Source of the DNA: an uncultured Bacillota bacterium
Lineage (GTDB): Bacteria; Bacillota; Clostridia; UBA1381
Reading direction: 5' to 3'
NCBI GenBank assembly: GCA_949297205.1
Contig: CASFSH010000059.1
Location: 1 to 13,194 of the forward strand
Length of the DNA stretch: 13,194 nucleotides
The notes below the pieces were generated by a model that did not search any database, was not told where the DNA came from, and saw only the letters and a program-made list of their open reading frames with translations. Of this stretch, positions 1 through 4,874 are shown piece after piece (the stretch's first letter is position 1; each line of letters begins with the position of its first letter). Position numbers and translations under genes: made by a program.

Positions 1-23
1 TCATATCTTATATTAGAGGTTAA

Positions 24-48
24 ACAGAATTAATGTCTTTAATTCTGT
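24..48 (+). promoter_or_regulatory. leader hairpin upstream of the Cys-rich gene
   Basis: Positions 24-33 and 39-48 form a perfect 10-bp inverted repeat (ACAGAATTAA / TTAATTCTGT) with a 5-nt loop. No T-run follows it, so it is not a typical terminator. A TATAAT at 60-65 lies just downstream but has no good -35 box. A CATATCTTA at 2-10 fits the CATAnnnTA shape of a SigK -10 box, but its -35 would lie at or beyond the window edge. The hairpin could be an operator, a 5'-leader structure, or the end of an upstream unit outside the window. Confidence 0.4.
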
Positions 49-85
49 GGCTACCTGTTTATAATATATGAAAGGATGTATAACA

Positions 86-952
86 ATGAGTGACAGAAAT
101 AATAACTGCTCAAGCAATTTTACGGGTAATGCCGTAAATGAAAATTGTCATACCGAAGGATTTAAAGAGGCTGTATGCATACATACAGATAAAGTGTATG
201 ACAGCTGCAGAGACAAAGATTGTCTGGAAAATATTAGGGTATACTTGACTGCGTGTGCACAAAATGTTGTTGACAGAGCAATAAGTGTTAAATGCACAAA
301 AGCGGAGATTATCTGGGTATTTTCGGATATAGAAGCTGTACCTTTTAACAGAGGATTTTATTCAGTAGATTTAAAATATTACTTTAAAATTACTCTTGCC
401 GTATTTACCGGTCTGGGCAGACCTACAGAAGTAGAAGGTCTTGCTGTATTTGATAAAAAGGTTATTTTGTTTGGATCAGAGGGCAATGCAAAAATATTTG
501 CATCGAAATATAAAGAGGATGCGTTTGACTCACAATTATGGCGTAAAACAAATATGCCGAATGCAGTAGTTGAAGTAGTTGATCCTATTGCATTGGGTGC
601 AAAGGTAGTAGATGTAAAGGATAAGGATTGCTGCTGTGACGATGATTTTGATCTTGCAAGTATTCCGGAATCCGTATGCCGTGTATTTGACGATAATTTA
701 ATTCTCGGCGGAGAGGAAAAGAGAGTATTTGTATCAATTGGAATTTTCTCTATTATAAAATTGGAAAGAAGGGTACAGCTGTTGATTCCTGCATATGATT
801 TCTGTATCCCGCAGAAAGAATGTATAGGTGCAACCGACGATAATCCTTGTGAATTATTTGAAAGAATAAGCTTCCCTGTAGATGAATTTTTCCCGCCTGA
901 AAAATGTGAATTTGTAGATGGAGATAATAACTGCAAACGGTGTGGCTGCTAA
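86..952 (+). CDS. cysteine-rich clostridial protein of unknown function
   Basis: The product is 288 aa. I chose the ATG at 86 because AAAGGA at 71-76 lies 9 nt upstream; an in-frame ATG at 68 precedes this ribosome binding site. The protein has 18 cysteines, clustered near the N-terminus, in a CCC triplet followed by an acidic run (about residues 191-197), and in a C-terminal CxxCxC-like tail (CKRCGC). The segment DKVYDSCRDKDCLENIRVYL near the N-terminus looks like the kind of conserved block seen in hypothetical proteins of spore-forming clostridia, but I cannot name a family. There is no signal peptide and no membrane segment; the middle is rich in beta-prone hydrophobic stretches. High cysteine content is common in spore coat and exosporium proteins, so a spore-surface role is a guess only. 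It is a single-gene unit closed by the terminator at 976-1014. Confidence 0.8.
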   Translation: MSDRNNNCSSNFTGNAVNENCHTEGFKEAVCIHTDKVYDSCRDKDCLENIRVYLTACAQNVVDRAISVKCTKAEIIWVFSDIEAVPFNRGFYSVDLKYYFKITLAVFTGLGRPTEVEGLAVFDKKVILFGSEGNAKIFASKYKEDAFDSQLWRKTNMPNAVVEVVDPIALGAKVVDVKDKDCCCDDDFDLASIPESVCRVFDDNLILGGEEKRVFVSIGIFSIIKLERRVQLLIPAYDFCIPQKECIGATDDNPCELFERISFPVDEFFPPEKCEFVDGDNNCKRCGC

Positions 953-975
953 AAAGTATAACGATTGAATATAAT

Positions 976-1014
976 ACGGCATAGCTGAAAATTTATCGGC
1001 TATGCCGTGTTTTT
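976..1014 (+). terminator. intrinsic terminator of the Cys-rich gene
   Basis: ACGGCATAGC (976-985) pairs perfectly with GCTATGCCGT (999-1008), and three further pairs (U-G, G-C, A-U) extend the stem inward to about 13 bp. GTTTTT follows at 1009-1014. It is a strong rho-independent terminator. The group IIC intron stub starts 7 nt after the stem, which is the kind of site this intron class targets. Confidence 0.9.
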
Positions 1015-1015
1015 G

Positions 1016-1055
1016 GTGCGCCGAGCATGGTGTTTAACTTGACGGTGAAAGTCCG
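1016..1055 (+). mobile_element. 5' stub of a group IIC intron
   Basis: The stretch begins with GTGCG, the 5' boundary signature of bacterial group II introns. It continues GCCGAGCATGG and then GGTGAAAGTCCG. From memory this follows the start of domain I of class IIC introns such as the Oceanobacillus iheyensis intron (GUGUGCCCGGCAUGG, then GGGUGAGAGUCCC) with the same spacing. Class IIC introns insert just downstream of rho-independent terminator stems, and this stub starts 7 nt after the stem at 976-1008 in the same orientation. The rest of the intron (ribozyme core, reverse transcriptase, domain V) is absent: the sequence passes into URO-D coding sequence at about 1052-1060. The exact junction is uncertain by several bases. 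Loss of the 3' part with retention of the 5' end suggests a deletion after insertion, because aborted reverse transcription would instead lose the 5' end. Confidence 0.72.
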
Positions 1056-1629
1056 TTATGATAATTTATGTTATATGCTTGTTGATGATCCGGAACTTGT
1101 ACAAATGATTTTTGATAAAGTAGGTTCTTCTCTTGAAGAATACTACAGAATGGCGGTGGGTCATCCCGGGGTTGGGGCTGCAATTTCAAATGATGACTGG
1201 GGATTTTTCTCGCAAACAATGCTGTCAACTGAAGATATGAAAAAATATGTTTTACCATGGCATCAAAAAATAAGTGATGTAATACATAAAAGCGGTAAAC
1301 CGGCAATTTTGCATTCATGCGGTCAGGTAGAAAAGATGATGCCTGATATATGCAAATTATATGAAGGAAAACATTCTTATGAGGATAAAATTCTTCCGGT
1401 TGAGAATGCATATGATATATATCATGATAAAATTGCAATTCTTGGCGGTATTGATCTTGATTTTGTATGTAGAAAAACTCCGCAGGAAATTTATGAAAGA
1501 AGCTGTAAAATGCTTGAAAAAACTCAAGATAAAGGCGGCTATGCACTGGGAAGCGGAAACAGTATTCCTTATTATGTTCCGTTTGAAAATTATCTTGCCA
1601 TGATAAGCGCAGCTACTGTTAATTCATGA
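1056..1629 (+). pseudogene. 5'-truncated URO-D family methyltransferase
   Basis: The frame gives about 190 aa of the C-terminal part of a uroporphyrinogen decarboxylase-superfamily protein, the group that includes corrinoid-dependent methyltransferases of the MtaA/CmuA kind. Recognisable family blocks are YDNLCYMLVDDPELV at the fusion point, then AILHSCGQ (the HxC metal-ligand type motif), KHSYED, AILGGIDLDFVCR, and GYALGSGNSIP near the end. The C-terminus looks complete, but the N-terminal part, roughly 130-150 residues in full-length relatives, is missing and replaced by the intron stub. The frame stays open back to an ATG at 1027, which lies inside the intron sequence and has no Shine-Dalgarno. 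No internal stop or frameshift is visible, so the truncation is probably recent. Without the first half of the TIM barrel it is unlikely to be active. It ends at the terminator at 1661-1697. Confidence 0.8.
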
Positions 1630-1660
1630 TTGCTTACAAATTTATTTAAGAATATTTAAT

Positions 1661-1697
1661 GCATGTCTGTATGATAAGATATAGGCATGTTTTTTTA
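1661..1697 (+). terminator. intrinsic terminator after the URO-D remnant
   Basis: Positions 1661-1672 pair with 1679-1690 (core CATGTCT with AGGCATG, including G-U pairs) around a short loop of about 6 nt. A run of seven T follows from 1690. It is presumably the original terminator of the now truncated gene, and it separates it from the GntR operon. Confidence 0.75.
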
Positions 1698-1725
1698 CTT
1701 TTTTTAAATTTTTTTAATTTATCTA

Positions 1726-1754
1726 TTGACAAAACTGTTATAACTGTATATAAT
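1726..1754 (+). promoter_or_regulatory. consensus SigA promoter of the GntR-ABC operon
   Basis: TTGACA at 1726-1731 and TATAAT at 1749-1754 are separated by 17 nt. Both boxes and the spacing are perfect consensus, so the promoter should be strong unless repressed. The left operator arm (1734-1747) fills the spacer, and the right arm lies just downstream. Confidence 0.92.
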
Positions 1755-1776
1755 GTAAATACACAGTTATAACAGT
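1734..1776 (+). promoter_or_regulatory. two-arm operator for the GntR repressor
   Basis: ACTGTTATAACTGT (1734-1747) and ACAGTTATAACAGT (1763-1776) are perfect reverse complements, 15 nt apart. Each arm is itself nearly palindromic around the core GTTATAAC, so the site can be read as two dimer sites with centres 29 bp apart. The left arm occupies the -35/-10 spacer. The right arm covers the likely transcript start region and abuts the Shine-Dalgarno of the repressor gene. This layout strongly suggests autorepression by the YtrA-type regulator encoded directly downstream; binding by that protein is inferred. Confidence 0.85.
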
Positions 1777-1787
1777 GGGGTGATATG

Positions 1788-2165
1788 ATGAATATATATA
1801 TTGATAATAAGAGCGGAGTCCCGATTTATGATCAGATATATTCTCAGATAAAAAATCAGATTATAAGCGGTGTGTTGCAGGAAAACGAAATGCTTCCTTC
1901 AATAAGAGGATTGGCAAAGGATCTTAGAATTAGTTTTATTACAACAAAACATGCCTATGACGAACTTGAAAAGGAAGGATACATATATACGGTACCTGCA
2001 AAAGGCTGTTATGTTGCAGCAAAAAATGTAGAATTGATAAGAGAGGAAAATTTGAAAAAAATCGAGGAATATATCGAAGAAATAATAAAACTTGCAGCTT
2101 CGTGTAATCTTAACAAGGAAGAAATATTATCAATGGTCAACTTTAGTCTGGAGGAATGGAAATGA
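1788..2165 (+). CDS. GntR family (YtrA subfamily) transcriptional repressor
   Basis: The product is 125 aa, typical of the short YtrA subfamily: an N-terminal winged helix-turn-helix (about residues 8-78) and a small helical dimerisation tail instead of a large effector domain. Family hallmarks are GVPIYDQIYSQIKNQIISG, then LPSIRGLAKDLRIS in the recognition-helix region, and AYDELEKEGYI leading into the wing with KGCYV. The start at 1788 sits 7 nt from GGGG (1777-1780); an ATG at 1785 adds one Met and is also possible. The stop overlaps the start of the ABC ATPase gene (ATGA), so the two are translationally coupled. YtrA-type regulators normally repress adjacent ABC transporter operons and respond to cell-envelope-active compounds. 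The inducer here is unknown. It probably represses its own promoter through the operator at 1734-1776. Confidence 0.93.
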   Translation: MNIYIDNKSGVPIYDQIYSQIKNQIISGVLQENEMLPSIRGLAKDLRISFITTKHAYDELEKEGYIYTVPAKGCYVAAKNVELIREENLKKIEEYIEEIIKLAASCNLNKEEILSMVNFSLEEWK

Positions 2166-3007
2166 ATGCGCTTGAAATAAAGAATTTAACAAAATCTTTT
2201 GATGATTTTAAACTTGATAATCTTAATCTCACATTGCCGGGTGGTTGTATAATGGGATTAATAGGAGAAAACGGTGCAGGAAAAAGTACGGTTATAAAAT
2301 TGATTTTGGATATTATTCATAAGGATGGGGGAAGTATTACCATACTTGGAAAAAATAATGAAGAAAATATAAATATTACAAAAGAGGATGTTGGTGTTGT
2401 ACTTGATGAAGTGGGAATCCCCGAATGTCTTAATACAGAACAAGTAGGGAAAATAATGAGATACACCTTTAAAAATTGGAATGATAAAGAGTATGACAAA
2501 ATAATAAAAAAACTGTCATTACCTAAGAATAAACCTTTTGGAGAGTTTTCAAGGGGAATGAAGATGAAACTGGGTATAGCCATTGCAATGTCCCATAACA
2601 GCAAACTTCTTTTGCTGGATGAGGCTACAAACGGACTTGATCCGGTTGTGCGTGATGAAGTTATTGATATGTTTATAGATTATACCCGTGATGAAAATCA
2701 TTCAATACTGATTTCATCACACATTGTCAGTGATCTGGAAAAGATATGTGATTATATTGCATTTTTGCATAAAGGAAAACTTCTTTTGTGCGAAGAAAAA
2801 GATCGGCTGCTGTCGGAATATTGTATGATTCATTACAGTATAGACCAGGCGGATAGGCCGGATGACAAATATATAAAGTTTAAGAAAATATCACCTTACG
2901 GAATTGAAGCTGTTATAAAGAGAAATATGGTTCCGCATGGCATGTCGGTAAGCCCGGTAAGTATTGAAGAGTTATTTGTATTTATGGTAAAAGGAGATGG
3001 AGAATGA
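2162..3007 (+). CDS. ABC transporter ATP-binding protein
   Basis: The product is 281 aa, a single nucleotide-binding domain of the type paired with ABC-2 permeases (BcrA/YtrB/PmtA-like). Walker A GENGAGKST is at about residues 35-43, the signature FSRGMKMKL at 129-137 in place of LSGGQ, Walker B LLLLDE at 149-154, and the switch His at 187 in ILISSH. The Q-loop position reads VGVVLDEVGIP, so the usual glutamine appears to be replaced by an acidic residue, as I recall for some members of this subfamily. I chose the ATG at 2162 because GGAGG at 2150-2154 lies 7 nt upstream; the in-frame ATG at 2156 is too close to that site. It overlaps the repressor stop by 4 nt and the permease start by 4 nt. 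It powers the membrane protein encoded next. Confidence 0.95.
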   Translation: MNALEIKNLTKSFDDFKLDNLNLTLPGGCIMGLIGENGAGKSTVIKLILDIIHKDGGSITILGKNNEENINITKEDVGVVLDEVGIPECLNTEQVGKIMRYTFKNWNDKEYDKIIKKLSLPKNKPFGEFSRGMKMKLGIAIAMSHNSKLLLLDEATNGLDPVVRDEVIDMFIDYTRDENHSILISSHIVSDLEKICDYIAFLHKGKLLLCEEKDRLLSEYCMIHYSIDQADRPDDKYIKFKKISPYGIEAVIKRNMVPHGMSVSPVSIEELFVFMVKGDGE

Positions 3008-3633
3008 TGAAAGGTCTTTTTCTTAAAGATTATTATATGATGATTAAATATTGTAAATCGTTTCTTATTATTTTGATTGGATTTACTTTCTTGTCACTGC
3101 TAAGTAAAGATAATTTATTCTTTTTGTTTTATCCATGCATGATATCTGCTATGCTTCCCGTAACACTTCTCGGATATGATGAAAAAAGCAAGTGGAATGA
3201 ATATGTGGGTACATTACCATACAAAAAAACAATTATTGTAAATGAAAAGTATCTTTTTGGGCTGTGTGTGCAGCTTGGTGTTTTTATATTAATTGCCATA
3301 ATATGTGCTGTGAGAATGAATATTAGCAGTAATTTTGTATGGAAGGATTATATGGTACTTATTTCTATGGTTTTTGTTTTATCTTTTATATCATCTTCCA
3401 TAAGCCAGCCCTTTATATATAAATTCGGTGTGGAAAAGGGACGTATAGCGTATTATATTTTGATAGGAGTGGTTTGTGCTGGAAGCGCTCTTGCATCAAC
3501 AATATATGGATCCATATCAAATGTTTTTGTTAATTTCGGACTGCCGGTAATGTGTGTGGGAAGTGTTTTATTATATGTGCTGTCATGGTATTTATCGGTA
3601 CGTTTTTACAATAAAAGGGAATATGGTTTTTAA
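3004..3633 (+). CDS. ABC-2 type transporter permease
   Basis: The product is 209 aa and hydrophobic, with about six predicted membrane segments: near residues 16-33, 38-56, 86-103, 116-136, 148-168 and 174-197. The cytosolic loop after the second segment carries DEKSKWNEYVGTLPYKKTIIVNEKYL, quoted here as the loop type EKSKW...LP..K..IV..KYL that is characteristic of the small ABC-2 membrane family (Pfam ABC2_membrane_5, as I recall). AAGGAG at 2991-2996 lies 7 nt before the ATG at 3004, and the start overlaps the ATPase stop (ATGA). With one permease gene and one ATPase gene the likely complex is a 2+2 assembly. The substrate is unknown; related operons export or confer resistance to peptides and membrane-active compounds. 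Confidence 0.88.
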   Translation: MMKGLFLKDYYMMIKYCKSFLIILIGFTFLSLLSKDNLFFLFYPCMISAMLPVTLLGYDEKSKWNEYVGTLPYKKTIIVNEKYLFGLCVQLGVFILIAIICAVRMNISSNFVWKDYMVLISMVFVLSFISSSISQPFIYKFGVEKGRIAYYILIGVVCAGSALASTIYGSISNVFVNFGLPVMCVGSVLLYVLSWYLSVRFYNKREYGF

Positions 3634-3647
3634 TAGGTAAAAACCAT
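3623..3647 (+). other. AT-rich hairpin at the permease stop codon
   Basis: ATGGTTTTT (3623-3631) pairs with AAAAACCAT (3639-3647) across a 7-nt loop, and the TAA stop (3631-3633) lies at the end of the left arm. On the plus strand it is followed by A rather than T residues, so it does not look like a classical terminator. It may still mark the 3' end of the operon transcript, as no better candidate exists before the next promoter at 3682. Confidence 0.35.
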
Positions 3648-3681
3648 AAAAAAATATGTACCAGTTTGTGTATTTTTTAAA

Positions 3682-3710
3682 TTGACAGAAGAATTTTAGC
3701 ATGATATAAT
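3682..3710 (+). promoter_or_regulatory. extended -10 SigA promoter of the sugar isomerase gene
   Basis: TTGACA at 3682-3687 and TATAAT at 3705-3710 are 17 nt apart. TG at 3702-3703 gives the extended -10 form TGnTATAAT. All elements are consensus, so this should be one of the strongest promoters in the window. The predicted start near 3717 leaves a leader of about 135 nt before the ATG at 3853. Confidence 0.9.
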
Positions 3711-3716
3711 GTGTGC

Positions 3717-3852
3717 AGATAAATGTTAGGTAGAAGTTTTAACATAAAAAAATAGGGTTATACCCAATTTATTTTCGAAATTTGAAGTGTGAGGTAAAAA
3801 TTAAATACCCATATTTTAAAAACAAAATACTTATGTTATGGAGGAGAACATA
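3717..3852 (+). promoter_or_regulatory. long 5' leader of the sugar isomerase gene
   Basis: This untranslated stretch is unusually long for a single-gene unit with a consensus promoter. It holds a small hairpin GGG/CCC around TTATA near 3755-3765 and a second CCC further on near 3808 that could compete for the same GGG. TAACATAA (3740-3747) is the reverse complement of TTATGTTA (3831-3838), which ends two bases before the GGAGG at 3840-3844, so a long-range pairing could sit next to the ribosome binding site. I recognise no known riboswitch. The pairings are short and AT-rich and could be chance. Confidence 0.3.
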
Positions 3853-4581
3853 ATGAATTATGGAATTCAACTTTTCAGCCTAAGGGATATTGCTGAAAAA
3901 AATTATGAGGAAATGTTAAAAACTGCTGCAGAGCTTGGATTTGAAAGCGTTGAAACAGCCGGTTTTTTCGAACATGATGCACATCAAATAAAGGAATGGC
4001 TTGATAAATATAATTTAAGAATTGCAGGTACACATACCTCATTGGATGAATTAGACAATGATTTTGATGGAGTAGTTAAATATCATAAAATTATTGGAAA
4101 TAAAAAAATAATTATTCCATGGGCACCTTTGAAAAATAATGAAGAACTTAAAAATACAGCAGAAAGAATAAACAAGTATCAGCCTATGCTTGCTGAAAAC
4201 GGAATTGAAATGGGATACCATAATCATTTTAAGGAATTTGTTCTGAATGATAACGCTGTTTATCCAATTGCATATTTAGCGGAAAAAACAAAAATAAAAT
4301 TTGAAATAGATACATACTGGGCATTTGTTGCAGATCGCAATCCGATTACTGTTCTTGAAGAATACAGGGAAAAGCTTATAGGATGTATACACCTCAAAGA
4401 CGGGCTCAGATATCCTGATTTTTTGGGTACTTCACTGGGAGAAGGTTCTGCTCCTGTAAGAGATATAATAGCAAAGGCAAAAGATATGAATCTTGAAATG
4501 ATAGTTGAGAGTGAAGGGCTTGATCCAACAGGCAAGGAAGAGGTAGCTCGTTGTGCAGAGTTTCTAAAAGTTAACGGATAG
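3853..4581 (+). CDS. sugar phosphate isomerase/epimerase (xylose isomerase-like TIM barrel)
   Basis: The product is 242 aa of the AP endonuclease family 2 fold, the IolE/IolI/hydroxypyruvate isomerase-like group of metal-dependent sugar isomerases and epimerases. Motifs in order are GIQLFSLRD at the N-terminus, GTHTSLDEL (residues 59-67), GYHNH (121-125), FEIDTYW (150-156), CIHLKD (178-183), LGEG (195-198) and IVESEG (217-222). The glutamate, aspartate and histidine residues in these motifs are the expected divalent-metal and substrate ligands. I chose the ATG at 3853 because GGAGG at 3840-3844 lies 8 nt upstream; an upstream in-frame ATG at 3838 overlaps that site. It is cytosolic with no signal. 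The length is slightly short for the family (about 250-280) but complete. The substrate cannot be read from sequence. It stands alone between its own promoter and terminator. Confidence 0.9.
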   Translation: MNYGIQLFSLRDIAEKNYEEMLKTAAELGFESVETAGFFEHDAHQIKEWLDKYNLRIAGTHTSLDELDNDFDGVVKYHKIIGNKKIIIPWAPLKNNEELKNTAERINKYQPMLAENGIEMGYHNHFKEFVLNDNAVYPIAYLAEKTKIKFEIDTYWAFVADRNPITVLEEYREKLIGCIHLKDGLRYPDFLGTSLGEGSAPVRDIIAKAKDMNLEMIVESEGLDPTGKEEVARCAEFLKVNG

Positions 4582-4596
4582 AATACTATATTTTAC

Positions 4597-4636
4597 AAAA
4601 GATATCGGAAAAATATGTTCGATATCTTTTTATTTT
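4597..4636 (+). terminator. intrinsic terminator of the sugar isomerase gene
   Basis: AAAAGATATCG (4597-4607) pairs perfectly with CGATATCTTTT (4620-4630), an 11-bp stem with a 12-nt loop, and it runs into a T-rich tail. The A-tract before the stem could also let it work on the opposite strand. Confidence 0.88.
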
Positions 4637-4693
4637 ACTGAACATTAAAATATTATAAAGTAATTAATAGTAAATTTTGTAAAATCAAAGTAC

Positions 4694-4723
4694 TTGACAA
4701 TATATTTATGTTTGGTGTATAAT
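4694..4723 (+). promoter_or_regulatory. SigA promoter of the nucleotide-sugar dehydratase gene
   Basis: TTGACA at 4694-4699 and TATAAT at 4718-4723 are both perfect, with an 18-nt spacer and a TG directly before the -10. The predicted start near 4730 gives a leader of about 145 nt before the ATG at 4875. That leader is AT- and T-rich and holds no gene I can support. Confidence 0.87.
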
Positions 4724-4841
4724 AAAAAGAAGATAAATTATATAGGTGCATAGATAATAGCATGTTTAATTTATTTTTAATGAATTTTAAATATACATTT
4801 TTTACTGACAGACTGATTGTTTTTTTCTGTATTATGATTTA

Positions 4842-4859
4842 TGCTGCAGAGTAGCAGCA
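4842..4859 (+). promoter_or_regulatory. small GC hairpin next to the dehydratase ribosome binding site
   Basis: TGCTGC (4842-4847) pairs with GCAGCA (4854-4859) around a 6-nt loop. It ends 4 nt before the Shine-Dalgarno at 4864-4867 in an otherwise very AT-rich leader. It may tune translation, but no regulator or ligand can be inferred. Confidence 0.4.
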
Positions 4860-4874
4860 GAATGGAGATGGAAT

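Noticed and set aside
379..936. Minus-strand open frame inside the Cys-rich gene
   Set aside because: The plus frame has a good ribosome binding site and a terminator; the minus frame is Ser/Thr-rich low complexity without either.
1027..1055. ATG at 1027 as a true start of a short URO-D protein
   Set aside because: It lies within the group IIC intron sequence, has no Shine-Dalgarno, and the encoded residues do not match the family.
1034..1546. Long minus-strand open frame across the URO-D remnant
   Set aside because: It is antisense to clear URO-D family motifs, has no ribosome binding site, and shows no recognisable protein.
3623..3647. Hairpin after the permease as a classical terminator
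   Set aside because: The stem is AT-rich and followed by A residues on the plus strand, so it is kept only as a structural note.
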